62,000 bases of DNA from assembly GCF_030272615.1 (NCBI RefSeq), contig NC_081413.1, positions 555,795,136 through 555,857,135 of the forward strand. Reading direction: 5' to 3'. A program made the translations under genes and the position numbers. The notes beneath the pieces were generated by a model. The model saw only the letters and a list, made by a program, of their open reading frames with translations. It did no database searches and was not told where the DNA came from. This document shows positions 1 to 12,300 of this stretch, in pieces. This DNA comes from Cryptomeria japonica. Taxonomy: Eukaryota > Streptophyta > Pinopsida > Cupressales > Cupressaceae. Position 1 is the stretch's first letter; the number at the start of each line of letters is the position of its first letter.

Positions 1-1381
1 AATGATGAAAATTAAGCATTCTAAATCCAGTGACTAGGTTTCGGTTGGATTCATTCTAAAGTTTTATGCATTTTGAGTGATTTCGACATAATAACAAGGA
101 TCTCTTTATCTTCTGAATGAGAGTTTGAAGCATCATCATTTCTCAGTTAAGTGGTCTCTTTTTCATCATCGTTTCTCCGATCGAGTACTTGTGTATTGAG
201 ATGTTAGCTGCATACATGAGCATCTTATATAGATCGATACATTTCATTTTACACTTATTTGCATTCATATTATTGCATGAAGAAAAATAAACATTTGCAT
301 TACTAGTTACTCATTCTCCTCATTTATTTGCGTAAAAAAAAACAAAAATAAACATCCATATTCCATTTGCATTCATTCATCTATACTGAAAAGATATGCA
401 AACATATAGAATAAATCATATAGAACAACATCTCATAATCAATCAACAAAAGTATGATGAAATCAAATCAAGAGCTCGTAAATCGACTGCCCTGAGTCTA
501 TTTTCGGGATCGAAATCAAAATTTGACGTCAATTCTCTCATCAAAATTTCACGATGTTGACCACTTAGCACTTTCATCCTCAAGTCAATTTTTTGAATCA
601 TTTTGTGCTCAATGCTAAATCTCAATTTAATTCTCACACCAACTCTAATTTTAATCATCAACATTAATCTTTGTGCTCAAATAACTTATCATCGCTCAAA
701 AACAAATTGCTTAAAATCACGACACAACCCTCGCTATCTTTCGATTTCACTCCCGAGGGGGCATACTCATGACCTCAAAGTCGAGAATTTATTTCAAAAT
801 CTTCGTTACAAGTCAAGCAACTAAGCTTCATCAAATCAATCTCTAGGAACATATCAGTTTCGTAAATCAAATCAAGTTGATATTGTCTTTGTCTGAATCA
901 GTCTGTTAACATTAATCAGTTGCATCGCTTTTCATCAAGTTGATTATTTGTTTAAATTAAATCAAGGGTTTAAAGAGTATCTTCGATCACACACTCAATC
1001 TAAGAAGGTGTTCAGTTTCATCACATCGAATCAAGTTGGATAGTTTATCTTCACTCATCGTGTCATGATCCATCAAGTTCAAGATTGGTTTTATCTCCGC
1101 TCACTATGTCTAGTTCAATCAAGTTCTAGATTAGTAAGATCCGCTTCTTGATCAATCAAGTTCAAGTTCAATATCTTTGCTCTTCATCAGTCCTAGTACA
1201 ATCAAGTTCGGGATCGGTCTCACTTTAATCAACTCTTTATAGTTTCATCGCTTCAAAATAAGTTGAATACCTCACTCTTCATCTGGTTCATGATCAATCA
1301 AGTTTAGAACCAGTATCTCCTAGACATCAAATTTTCTTTAAACCAATGCGATTCTCACACATTAATTCAAAGAGGGGCAAA
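1..1381 (+). mobile_element. 3' internal region of a decayed Tat-like Ty3/Gypsy element
   Basis: AT-rich, non-coding sequence ending in a polypurine tract and an LTR start. It shares a 'cgagggggcat' block (about 751-763) with the 3' region of element 2 (about 61367), which suggests the same broad lineage. From about 840 to 1330 it is built of degenerate repeats around 'atcaagtt' every 40-80 bases. No coding frame longer than about 70 codons looks real. The left part lies outside the window. Confidence 0.6.
1369..1381 (+). other. Polypurine tract before LTR
   Basis: The purine run 'aaagaggggcaaa' sits directly before a TG that starts an LTR-like sequence. The same arrangement (cttcaaagaggggcaaaa, then TG) occurs at 61543-61561 in element 2. 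A PPT primes plus-strand DNA synthesis in LTR retrotransposons and marks the 5' edge of the 3' LTR. Confidence 0.7.
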
Positions 1382-2340
1382 TGTAATACCTTGAAAATGG
1401 TCATCTAAACCATAGGCCCCCTAGTCTCGATAATGTCACCAAGGTCCTAACCAAAGGCAATTAAAATTAATCTTGAGCACACAATTAATTTCTAAAATCA
1501 CCAATGTCACATGGAAAATTAATCAACCAATTTTAATTAATTGATCGTTCCAAGTAAATCATTTTTAGCAATTATCCTATTTATTTTATTGAATATCCTA
1601 AAATATTTAATGATATAAATCAATTTTCCATTAAATCTTCAAAAAAGGAATTAATTGACAAAAAAGAATTAAAAATTTGAGAAAAGAAATCAAATGGAGA
1701 TAATCCTGAAAAACAAATTAAAATTTGATAAATAATCTAAGAGAAAGCAATTAGAACATTTAAATATTAAAATTGAATGAAATAGAGAATAAATCAAATT
1801 ATTTTTATTTTATCTTAATTTTAGTTCAATTTCATTTAAAACTGAGAAAAGTAGCCAATCACATCAATTCACCTGGATTGTGCTTCCTCTTTGAAAATCT
1901 TGACCACTCATCATCATTTGATCTCAGCCGTTGGTTTCTTTTTTAATTTTTGATAATTTCAGGCTCTCATCTCTCATTCAAGGATCCTAGAGAATATATT
2001 CTTATTATGTTGTTTTTTCTCTAGGTTCATTAAGATTTGTGCATTGAGATATTACATATTAATTATTGCATATTTGTTACATCATTTAGCTTAAATATTC
2101 ATATATTTCTTAAATCATATCTAGCTTAAATCTTGCATTCATCTAGCTGAAATCTTGCATTCATTTAGCTCAAATCCATGTTCATATAAGATTAAAAATC
2201 CTTCATTTATGTGTTTTCTAGTCATTGGATAGCTTAGCAATATGAGAGCAATCTAAACTCGCATCTACTAGAAGGCAATAGGTTTCTTTGTAATGGTTTA
2301 TGGTTTATGGTTTATTATTGATTACTGATTTACTAAACAT
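1382..2340 (+). repeat. 3' LTR of Ty3/Gypsy element (end uncertain)
   Basis: Begins with TGTAATACC right after the polypurine tract. It is AT-rich and carries short tandem copies of 'tagctnaaatcttgcattcat' at about 2110-2185. The 3' end is not defined by a second LTR copy here. I place it near 2340, where the minus-strand Copia-like coding fragment takes over. It differs in sequence from the LTRs of elements 1 and 2, so it is a separate family. Confidence 0.5.
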
Positions 2341-3083
2341 GCATCTATTGACTTAATTGAAGTGTTGTGTATTCCAGATACAGATACAGGTCCAATTTTC
2401 ACACACACAACCGATAGGGTTTTTGGCCTTAGGAGCAAATTTGTTCTTATGAATGTTGCTCTTGGTACCAAAGGATTCTCTTTTTTCAGATGTGTGGAAA
2501 CCAAGTCCAGAGGTATCACCCTTCATTCTTTGTGATTGAATTTGTTCTCCAAGCAAGGTAGAACTTTTGTTGAACTTTTCCAGTTTCTCATTAGCCTCGG
2601 TGAGCTACTTGGTCAGATCTTCATTATGTTGTGATAGATTCTCTCTCAGAGATGATGCTAATTTAAGATCTAGCTGTAAGTTCCATTTTTCTTCTCTCTC
2701 AACATTCAGATGCTCATGCAAAGTAGCATTCTCTCACTTGATCTTGGTAATCTCATGATCTCTTTCCTTGATGAGATCTTCAACAGTTCTCCTAGCTTCC
2801 AGTTCCTAACTCATGCGGATGGTAAGACCTTCTAGCTCTCACCTCAGATTTAGCTTTTACCATTTAGCTTTTCAACTTCCTTGGCTAAAGCATCAATATT
2901 GGCCTCATCTGAAGAACTATTATCAAATATTTCTAATAGTTGTTCAGTTAGCTCTCTTCTTTTGACTTGTGAATCTTTCAGTTTGACCCTTAGGGTTTTA
3001 AGCTCATTTCTACTAGCTTCAAGCTCTCTAGCCATCTCAAAGTAGCTCCTATCCCCCATGGTGGCTTCAAGGCTTCCTTCCAA
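2340..3083 (-). pseudogene. Copia-like gag, 5' part, degraded
   Basis: Reading on the minus strand from an ATG at 3083, 36 bases after a tRNA-Met-type primer binding site, there is a 77-residue open stretch rich in Glu, Lys and Leu. It has coiled-coil-like spacing (for example EMARELEASRNELKTL). The coiled-coil character resumes after stops and frameshifts down to about 2350. The position right behind LTR and PBS is that of gag. No zinc knuckle, protease or RT follows, so the element is truncated. Assignment to Copia rather than Gypsy rests on the PBS and LTR style and is an inference. Confidence 0.5.
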
Positions 3084-3106
3084 GCGATTAGGCTTTAAAG
3101 AAGTTA

Positions 3107-3120
3107 GGCTCTAATACCAA
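3107..3120 (-). other. Primer binding site, initiator tRNA-Met type
   Basis: On the minus strand TTGGTATTAGAGCC directly follows the LTR end. It differs by one base from TGGTATCAGAGC, the usual plant PBS complementary to the 3' end of initiator tRNA-Met. It fixes the orientation (minus) and the inner edge of the LTR at 3122. Confidence 0.75.
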
Positions 3121-3121
3121 T

Positions 3122-4170
3122 TGATGGACTTGAAAAGCACTAAGAGGGGGGGGGGGGGGTAAATCAGTGACACCAAAAATAAAACTACTTTAAACACTAA
3201 CCGGGAGATACACTTAACAAGTTTGATAAACACTATGCATGCAATCCATAATGATATAAAAGCATCCACAACAAGTAAGACATCCACCATAATACAAGTG
3301 TTTATACGTGGAAAACCCAAATGGGAAAAACCATGGTGAGATGGGACTCACAAGTTAACTATCTGCAGTAATAGATAATTGACTAGTTAAGGTCTACAAA
3401 GTTCTCTGCTAGGAGCGAATCCTGTTAAAGATCCTAAAGCTTAATTAAAAGCTATACCTTGTTAGTAGTAACCTCGGTAGAGGATTTCCGAATCAAAACT
3501 AATGGATCACCTGGTTAGAGGATTTGTACAATGAAGCTTGTTAGAGCTTACCCGATTAGGGGATTTGACTATTGCAGTGATTAGAAAACAAGTAGTATGA
3601 TCTAGTAGTAGCAAAACATGCTTGATTAGATCCTCTTCTATGCTCAAAACTTCTTTACCAACATACTTTGCAACTTAATACTTCTACCTTCACACATAAC
3701 AAATCTCCTTCTCTTCTCATCTTCTAAAAATAATTCCTTATGATGTCAATATATAGACATTTAGATTTTATGTTAGCCTCTAGAAATCATAACACAATTT
3801 CCTAGGTGCAGTGTATCTGGTCAAACAATCATAACTCATCACAAAAATACCGCCAAATTTTTTTCGATGGGGATAACTCATCACGACTAGTGATAACCCA
3901 TCACATAATCAATGAGTACCAGTTGAAACAACAATACTAGTTGGTGTTAAACATATAAACCATTTAACCTTTTATGCTCATGTGATAATCTCTGTTGGAT
4001 CTTCATGTTGATGTTGAGTTATGAATCTTCACTAGTTGTCTTCATGCATATACCAGTTGTCGTCGTGTACCGGTTAGATATATACCGGTTGTAGTATAAA
4101 CAACTTTGAAGTCACACATTGGTAGACAATATGAACATATGTGTGTGTATGTGTTTCATCAATGACAACA
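3122..4170 (-). repeat. Copia-like LTR (5' LTR, minus strand)
   Basis: A 1049-base LTR bounded by TG...CA. On the minus strand it begins TGTTGTCATTGATG at 4170 and ends ...CATCA at 3122, followed at once by the PBS. A TATA-like box (CTATATAT on the minus strand) lies near 3750. A run of 14 G (3146-3159) sits near the U5 end. The LTR abuts the truncated gag of element 1 at about 4171-4195, so this element either inserted there or was joined by deletion. No second LTR is seen. Confidence 0.7.
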
Positions 4171-4180
4171 TATGATTAAG

Positions 4181-4522
4181 TTAAGAATTACAATCATCAT
4201 CAAGCCAACAGTAATTTCTAGACCTTGTTCTAAAAATTCTTTTGTCTATATTCCTTAAGTTTTTGGTATCAAAATCTTCATGAAGTCTAACTCCTTTGCT
4301 AGTCAACATGAGTATATATTTTTCTTTGTTTTCTTTGATAAGTCTTTCTATGAGCCTTTGGAATGATGGGTTTTCTTGGCACTCTCGTAGAAGTTCCTCG
4401 GTGATTTTGGTATCGTCCAGATTAGCAAACTCATCAAAAGGGTTGGATAATCTACGACCCATACTTGATTCTGGTTTTGATTCTCTTTGTTTGTTTTTCT
4501 GAGAACGAGTGACAATGGGCAT
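4181..4522 (-). pseudogene. Element 1 gag, N-terminal fragment
   Basis: The 113-residue frame starts MPIVTRSQKNKQRESKP. It aligns by eye through about 100 residues with the gag start of element 2 at 32403 (MPVVTLSQRNKKSEPQP), sharing an NPF motif, an EELLxECQENPSFQ block and KGVRLxEDFDT. Similarity ends abruptly at FRTRxRNY, which is the truncation point beside the Copia-like LTR. The role would be the N-terminal part of the capsid precursor. The conservation between two diverged copies argues that the ATG at 4522 is the real gag start or an upstream ORF start. Confidence 0.65.
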
Positions 4523-4726
4523 TTAATATATTTCTATCAGAGTTCCTAGTGGTATTTGGTGGTTTAAGTGGATAGAATATGCTCCTCAATAAAAACTTTC
4601 CATTACAAAGGGGTTTTCTTCTTTTTCCTCTCTCTCAGGGGTTGGTGGTTTTGGTCGAGCATCGTTATAAGTGATACAAATTTGTGGGAATAAAGCAGGG
4701 TTGATCCTTCCTCCATGATTTAATCA

Positions 4727-5086
4727 TTAGTTAAATGCCATGTTTTGAATATAAGCTCTACTTCTTAAAGGTTCTTTGTCAAACTCATTTGATTTGCCTT
4801 GAATATACAATCGCATGTGACGCAAGAATGTGAGATGTGATTTAAAAAGTTGGTGATTGATATAGAGAAACTTATTCCTTTTTGCAAGTGTCTTAGAACT
4901 ATGTTGTCTCTTCTTCAACTTAGTTTTGTGATGAAGACTTGTTCTTCTCAAAATATGAGGAGTGGTCATACACGAGTGATCAATGGTTTCCTTTGATGTT
5001 GGATTGTGATACTTTGTTTGAAAACTCAAGCTTACTTTATCAAGTAGAGGCTTCGTTAGATTCGCCTCCATGACAAAGTGTGTCAA
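4727..5086 (-). pseudogene. Leader ORF upstream of gag, element 1
   Basis: A 119-residue open frame with a basic stretch (RTSLHHKTKLKKRQ). The same protein sequence occurs upstream of gag in element 2 (about 31910-32204), again interrupted. Conservation at the protein level between the two copies suggests a translated product or the true N-terminus of gag. I do not recognise a domain. The stretch from 4523 to 4726 also matches the equivalent spacer in element 2. Confidence 0.45.
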
Positions 5087-5409
5087 ATGATATGGATAAA
5101 ACTCTCCCTATATGAAAACTTGATTTGAAAACTTAAGGATTAAACTTGGTATGTTGTTTATGATAGGATTCGTTAGATGGTGAAATGTTGATCAATTTGA
5201 TGATACTGCCTTATTTTGGTTGGATGAACTCTTATCTCGAGCTAGTTTAAGATTTGAAAAGTTTTGTTCTAAGGATGCTTGTTTGATTTTGGAATTGTTT
5301 TCTCTGATAATTTGCTTCGGATTTTGACTATAGAGTTTGACAAAAGACCTAAAAGGGTATTCAAAATTGGTGATAAAATTTTCTAAAAAGGTTTGATCAG
5401 CTCTCTGTT

Positions 5410-5820
5410 TTTATGGGTTTTGAATATGCGCTAAGATAGAGACTGGATGCGCTAAGACAAAGACTGGATGCGCTAAGGAATGGTCTAGATGCACTAAGGA
5501 AAGATCTTTATGCGCTAAGATACCCCTTCTACACATTGACTCAGATTTGTTTGAAACTATTTTAATTGAAAAGTTTATGCACTAATATGTCCCTGAGAAG
5601 CGCTAGTGTTTGAGCTAAAAGTGCTAAGATATGCGTCTTACTCTCTAAGCTGATGTTTAAATGCACTATGCTAGTATCACAAAGCGCCACTGAAAGTTTA
5701 CTTAGTCTAAAACTGGTTATGCACTAATGCGAAGGCTGAGATTGTTATATGTTGATTCAGATGTGCTACAAAATGTTTGAGATGCGCTAGGAGGTTGCTC
5801 CTATGCACTAAACTACCCTG
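5410..5820 (-). repeat. TAGCGCAT-motif cluster, element 1 leader (inner)
   Basis: About fifteen irregularly spaced copies of 'atgcgctaag' or close variants (minus strand: TTAGCGCAT), roughly every 20-35 bases. The matching place in element 2 is 31210-31560. A second cluster lies nearer the PBS in both elements. Confidence 0.7.
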
Positions 5821-6899
5821 ATTTCTTTATTTTGTTGTTCTTAGGACTTTTAACAATTGTGTTTTTTATGGATGATTTTTTGAAAATAAATTGCAAACAC
5901 GACATAAAAGAGATAACAAGTTTTGGCTATGCTACACAAATAGTGTATGTTCTGTGAGGATGTGTTCAAATCCCTGATGTTTTCACTGGTTTGGATAACA
6001 AGTAAGATAAATAAGATAGACTCTTTATTCAAGGGTCATCAACAATATCATATCCCACTAGTCTTGATACTCTGTCAGCTCAAACAACCTTGTCACCCCC
6101 TAGGGGGTGCTCTTTTTTTGCTTTTTGCCAAAAATTAACTCAAAGTGAATTGCTTTAGAATTGAGTAGTTATCTTGGAAAATATATGGTGAGTGATCTTG
6201 GGGGTGGATTCTTCCCCACCCTTGAACTATGATATTGAAGATGTTTAGATACTGATTTGGCTCAAAGTTTCTAGTTATAAGGCTTTTAATCAGGCTTTTG
6301 TTCGGTCTTCAGTGATAAAATCCCTCGAGAGGCTTCCCAACCTTTAGAACAAAGGCTTTACGTATCTTAAAGATACTAGGGGAAGGCTAATCGCTGAGAA
6401 AAACTATTGAAGGGGACTTTCGTTAGCCTCCACTTTTGATTATAGTGGGTGGGAACACTTGGCGATAAAGTCGTTTCCCACTTAGGTCATTCCCCTCTCA
6501 CTGACCATTTAAATGGTGCTCTAAGAGAAACTCGAGAGGGCGGGCCTGCTAAAGGATTTAAGTGTTTGAAATGAAGAAAGCATGAAAGAGTGGTTTGGCT
6601 TTTTGGTTACCCAGTTAAGGGGAGAGCATATACCTTCCACTTTCAAGACAAAGCACACAAGTTCTTTTTATCCTTCAAATAAGTGATTTTCTAATTTCTA
6701 CTTGGAGATTATACTCCAAAAAGAATGGTGTTCCTTTTACCCCTTTATAGCAATGATTTTCTATCTAAGGAAAAGAAATCCTGGTCAACAAAAGGAAAGT
6801 CGCGAAATGAAAAATTTCTCTTTTGCTTAAAAAACAAAAAGCAAAGATGAGATTCTTTTTACCCTTTGTAATGAAAATCGAAAATGGATCCTTTTATGC

Positions 6900-7375
6900 A
6901 CCAAAGGAATGTGAGGTTCTTTTTAAGCAACACTAAATGAAAATGAGGTTGTTCTTTTTGATCCTTTGCAAAACTTTGAAAGTTTGTTGTTCTTTTTAAA
7001 GAAAGACCAAATGAAAATGAGGTTGTTCTTTTTAATCCTTTGCAAAAATTTGAAAGTTTGTTGTTCTTTTTAAAGAAATACCAGATGAAAATGAGGTTGT
7101 TCTTTTTAATCCTTTGCAAAACTTTGAAAGTTTGTTGTTCTTTTTAAAGCAACACCAAATGAAAATGAGGTTGTTATTTTTAATCCTTTGCAAAAATTTG
7201 AAAGTTTGTTGTTCTTTTTAAAGAAATACCAGATGAAAATGAGGTTGTTCTTTTTAATCCTTTGCAAAAATTTGAAAGTGAAGTTGTTCTTTTTAAAGCA
7301 ACACCAAATGAAAATGAGGTTGTTCTTTTTAATCCTTTGCAAAACTTTGAAAGTTTATTGTTCTTTTTAAAGCAA
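6900..7375 (-). repeat. 74-bp tandem array in element 1 leader
   Basis: Six repeats start at about 6947, 7021, 7095, 7169, 7243 and 7319. The period is 74, 74, 74, 74 and 76 bases, and the core is 'ggttgttctttttaatcc' followed by 'tttgcaaaa'. Copies differ by a few bases. Open frames on both strands here come from the repeat and are not genes. The equivalent stretch of element 2 (about 29870-30170) has only diverged AAGAACAA-type motifs, so the array expanded in element 1. Confidence 0.85.
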
Positions 7376-7589
7376 GAAAATGATCTATTTTTAAAACTAA
7401 CTTGAAAAAGTTAGAAACAAAAATAATTAAATGTTTAAAATGAAACTCTTCCAACTTGCAAATAAAGATTAGTAACCTGTAGCAAAAATACCAGTTAGTG
7501 AAAGATTTAGATATGATGTGAGCTTATACAAGCCTAACTTTTTGCTTCGGTTAAAAATTATGTTTTTGCTTATTCCAAAATCACGTGCT

Positions 7590-7810
7590 AGACTTCTACA
7601 CATATGCGCTACATAATAAATTCTATGCACTATGCTAGTTACTAGATGCGCTATACTGTTCTTCCAATGCGCAGAATAAAACTGAAGTGTTATGCGCTAT
7701 CCTAGTGTCTATGTGCGCTAGGGAAAGAGTCCTATGCACTAAACAGTGTACTGCTAGTGCTAACAAAAGGCTACTAGGCACTAAAGAAAGGGTCCAATGT
7801 GCTAACTAAT
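7590..7810 (-). repeat. TAGCGCAT-motif cluster, element 1 leader (PBS-proximal)
   Basis: Seven to nine degenerate copies of the 'atgcgcta' motif between the 74-bp array and the PBS. The cluster corresponds to 29420-29680 in element 2. Confidence 0.65.
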
Positions 7811-7870
7811 CTTTTCCGTGTGTTTGCAATCATGTTCCTACATAAAAAATGATGTGATTAATGGGGTTAT

Positions 7871-7888
7871 GCCCCACGGTGGGCGCCA
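7871..7888 (-). other. Primer binding site, element 1
   Basis: Minus strand TGGCGCCCACCGTGGGGC, four bases after the LTR end (...CACTACA). This sequence type is the usual PBS of plant Tat-lineage Gypsy elements. Element 2 has the one-base variant TGGCACCCACCGTGGGGC at 29329-29346. Confidence 0.85.
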
Positions 7889-7892
7889 AAAA

Positions 7893-9313
7893 TGTAGTGG
7901 TAAAAGTGGGGTAAAGAAACACAAAATTTAGCTTCAAAAGATCCACACACCAATGAGATTCTTGGTAAAAGTTGTGGAGCTATATTGAATAGCTCAACTT
8001 CCCAAGGTGTGTCCCATTGTTCTCTATCTCACATAATCCCTCAAGTCAATGCCTTTTCTCTCAGATCACTAACCAAAGTGACTTAGGAATGACAACTCCA
8101 AGAATGAGTGATGTTTGATTAATTTAGCATGAATGCATTCCTAGATATGCATGATATTGAATCTATGATGATTTAAACTAGCATAAAAGATGATGATAAG
8201 ATAATGGATTAGTAAATTTATCCTAGCATGATATACTAGTCTAACATGAATATGCTATGATATTGAAATGCTTCTAAAATGCTATTAAAATGATTTTCAT
8301 CAAAGAGAGGCTAAATGCTTAGTTAAAATGACTATAAATTAGATGCATGAAACTTGGATCTATTTGTGAGAGAATGAGAGCTCTATTTATAAGGAAAATA
8401 GGGCAATGGATGGTCAAGATTGAATAATCTTAACAAGGGCCAGGATTGAAAGTTAATCAATCCATGTTCACAATTATCACCAACGAAATGGTGACAATTA
8501 TCAATAAGAGATTGCTTGAGAGGAGATATAAGAAGCATTAAATGCTTGAGAAGAAATGAAGGTTACCCTAGGAGGTAAGGGTTAAGGTTAGACTAGGGTT
8601 ATCCATTGGACAAAGCCTTTACCCAAGGGGTAAACTCTTATGAAAAGGTTAAAGAAATAACCAAGGGTAAAACCATGAATGCTTGATGAGACCGTTGGGT
8701 TAGATGAGGGTTGAGTTAGAGAGAAAGTCTCTAATCATGCAAGAAGGTTGAGTTAACCATTAATGGTTATGAAGACTTTGAGGGTTAACTTGTTGAGGAC
8801 ATAAAGCCTTAAATGGTTTTCAAAGACTTTGAGGGTTTGAGAAGTGACTTCCCTTTGCTTAGGGATGTGACAATATTTAGGAGATGGTTTAGGCTAAAGT
8901 ATAAGTGATTAGAAGAATCTAGAAGGGGGTTAAGGAGGCAAGTGGGAGATGTAGGATTTTGCAAGTGGGTGGAGGGGAATTTTAATTAAAATAAATTACT
9001 TTATTTCAACAAAAATAGATGCAACTTGCATAAATACAAGTGGGGAATTTAAATAGATAAATTAGATTTATTTACTTGCAAGGATCATTATAATTAAATG
9101 TAAATTTAATTAAAAATGGGGAAAGGGGAATTAATTAAATAAAGTGATTTATTTAATTAAAGGGAAAAAAGGCTTAGGTGAACTTAATTAAATATATTAA
9201 GTAATTCATTTAATCAAATAGATGAATGTGAAGAATTTAATTAAATAGATGAATGGGGTTAAAATAAATATTAAATATTCATTTAGGAAAGTTTTCATTT
9301 TTATACGTCTACA
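7893..9313 (-). repeat. 5' LTR of element 1
   Basis: A 1421-base LTR, TG at 9313 and CA at 7893 in minus-strand sense. It aligns along its length with the element 2 LTR (27867-29324), including the AT-rich start, the block around 'aaccctagcctaaccttaac' and the TATA region. The TATA box on the minus strand (TTATAAATAGAGC) is at about 8381-8394, so transcription would run leftward into the PBS and leader. Confidence 0.85.
8381..8394 (-). promoter_or_regulatory. TATA box of element 1 LTR
   Basis: Minus strand CCTTATAAATAGAG. The same box (cctataaatagag) is at 28788-28800 in the element 2 LTR. It is the expected RNA polymerase II promoter at the U3/R border. Confidence 0.7.
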
Positions 9314-12300
9314 CCAGCTTTTCCATCCTTGGATGTTCCAATTCATGACAACCATTCTGATCGGGAAATGATACTTTGATTGGGCTCAAATATTGTCAAA
9401 AAATATACATAAGGAATTGGTTGATGTGCATAGAATGAAGAAATTATTCTTCACCTCATATGTTATCTAGGTAGCTACTCGAGCAGGCAAATTCCTAGGG
9501 TTGCAAATAGAAGGCCAGCTCAGAGATGAAGAGGGACAAAAGAATATATGGGAGTACTATACTCAACTCCCGCTGAGATACGCAAAGACACATTTCAAGA
9601 GAATAAATGATGCCTTCCTCCTCCTTGTTATAATAAAACTCATAGGTGACATAAGGTACAGAATAAGCCTAAAGGCCATGGCAATAATCAGGGAATGAGC
9701 ATGTTGGTTCATTCAGAACCAGCGTTTCATGTACATCAGGGTCAATGGATTCATAGGGAACCCCATGCTACTCCCCAGATATTGTAATGATAGAATCATA
9801 CTCTTAGAGTATGTCAGGCAGATGCTTGGGCTACAATCTTTGTTGTCTTCAAAGCACAAGACAAGTGTTGATTTTTCTATTTTTATTGGTTATTTTTCTT
9901 GTTCCAAAATTCAAGTAGCAAAGTCGGCAGAGAAAGAGTTGTAAGATATACATCTAAGGGAGTTTAATTATGCTCGTGAATGTTATGATCCATATGGTAA
10001 ACTAAAGCAAATAATGGCAAAAGCATATAATGGGCATAAGCCAAGGTTGGAGGATTTTTGGGATAACCTCCAAGATAGTTTTGAAGTGAGAGAGAAAAAT
10101 TATTCTAGACTCTTAGTGCCACAGATAAGAAATTTTGAAATAGAAAATAATCTCTCTAAAGAATTGAGGGATGATGGCGAATTAATAGATTCAACATATA
10201 AAGAGCATGAAATTGATAAGAAGCCTCACTCTCCAATAAGATGGTTGGGATAGGAAGAGGTAGACATAGATTCAGTAACCCAAAATTTTATAGAGAGGAC
10301 TAGACAGTGGTTGAATTTGAGAATTATGCCAAGCACCTCAAAAAGGAAGAAAAAGGAATCAACCTTCGATGTTCCTCAGTCGAGGGCTCATAAAGAATAT
10401 GCTCGTAGGACAAGGTCTAGCTCTAGAAAGAATACATCCACGAACCTAGAGAAATCTGTCCAACCTGAACAAAGTACTAAGAAACTCTTGAAGCAAGTCA
10501 AGGAGCAAATGAGGAAGGCTGAAATTTTTAAGAAGGTTGTCGATTTCGGAGTAAGAGAAGGGTTAGGAGTTGTGCCACTAGCAAAAGTGCATCCTATCAG
10601 AGCAGCGATTGGGCAAATGTCAAGAGAAGGTGCTCAGGAGGAAGATGAGAAAGGACAAGCTGATGAAAGTACACGACCTCCTCCTGATACCATGGTAACA
10701 TCTCCATCTACTTCCATAGTACAACTATTATTAACCACTACCATTCCTAGGACAACAACTGTGTTTGCCCCAACTCATACTTTTTCTATGACATCGACAA
10801 CATTGCCTCCCTTAAAGAAAACATTTAGTCCCACTATTGAAAAGGTCAACATTCATAACATTGAGTCAGATTCTAATGAGGAGGATGAGAAACTTGTGGT
10901 ACAGTTGGTGCAGAGAAAGACTAAAAAGAAGAAAGAAAAGAAGTTTACTAGGCTCAAGAAACAGGCACCGATTGACTCGATGGACATTGATGAACAGGGT
11001 TTACTAGCTGAGCAACCAGTTAGGGGAGAAAAGGAATAAAATGAGCCTAAGGATTCACAAGATGAGAGATTGGTCTTAACTCTGAAGGACCAAGAGGATT
11101 TGTTGAAAGAGATAGTTGTCGAAGGAGAAATAAAAGGAACATAGATAGGGGATAAAGAGTTTGAGGAAGAAATAAGTGATAGGTTAGGGGAGCTGCATGA
11201 TCAGCAATAGTTAAACATTGATATCACTCTCCAAACTAGCCAGTCTTAGTTGGGTACTTCAACCCAAGATGTTCAGATACTCAAACAGGAAGAAGAGCAA
11301 AATGATGAAGAAGAAAAGAAGTCAAAGGTACATATGGTGACTCCAGACATCATACCGCATGAAGGTGAGAAGGATGATGACACGCCACAACTGTTGAGCT
11401 TCACCTTCAAGAAGAAAAAGAAAGTGGTAATTCCTAAGGTGACACTACAACAAACAATCACTGAAGAGCCGAGGAAAATGAAAAAAGCTAAGACCATACA
11501 TCATTTATCAAGATTTGGTTCTTGTGAAGTGGTTACTGATGTTGTGGTTTTGACACAAGCTAAAGGCCAGGGCTCTCCCAAATACCAAGTTTCATAGGTA
11601 AAATTGGGCAAACAAAGAAAATGGGGAGAATTGGATACATTGGAGCTTGCAACCAACATAGTGAGAAGCAGGATAGAAAAGGAACACAGTTCTCACTTCG
11701 AGGTGAAGGAACAATTGGAGTAGTACAAGCAGTTGCTAGTAGATATGAGCAAGCCCCTGGATGTACAGATGGACGATAACCTACCTTCAACTTCATCACT
11801 ACCAGAAGCAAATGTGAAAGAACTTATGGAAGTAAGGAAGATGGCAGCCACTACGAAGGCATGGGTGCAGGAAAATACCTCCAAAATTGGATTATTTTTG
11901 CAAAATACTATGGAGGTATATAAGAAAGCTACACATATTGCGGAAGCTTTAGCTTCATGTTATCAGCCATGGGAGCAGAAGCTTAATATTTTTGGTAAGC
12001 AATGTCAAGTTTTGAATAACGTTTTGAACCTCGAAGCGGATATCATATTAGGTGAGGACTTGTTAGGAGGGGAAAGTATTGACAATCTATAATCATATAT
12101 ATACATTTTGGAGTTGAAGATTGAGATGCTTCAACAATATGGGAAAGATATAACATATGTCTATTCTCCTCTCCTAGGTGTAGTCAATAAATATGAAAGG
12201 TTTGTAGGCCAGTTGCTAGGTATTTTTGGGCTCAGTCTTAGTAGTGCAGGATACATGGAGGAAGGTATTGTACTTCATCAATGGGATGCATATGCGGTGC

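Larger units (their letters stand above)
4171..9313 (-). mobile_element. Element 1: truncated Tat-like Ty3/Gypsy retrotransposon
   Basis: Minus-strand element consisting of 5' LTR (7893-9313), PBS (7871-7888), a 3.3 kb leader and the first part of gag, where it stops. It matches the start of element 2 (27867-32750) in the same order and relative orientation: LTR, PBS, TAGCGCAT-motif stretch, AAGAACAA-rich stretch, leader ORF, gag start. Everything beyond about 110 residues of gag is gone at the junction with the Copia-like LTR. It cannot be autonomous. Confidence 0.85.

Noticed and set aside
6859-7370. Overlapping frames of KKNNLIFIW-type repeats on the minus strand
   Set aside because: By-product of the 74-bp tandem array; the period is not a multiple of three, so different frames carry the same peptide.
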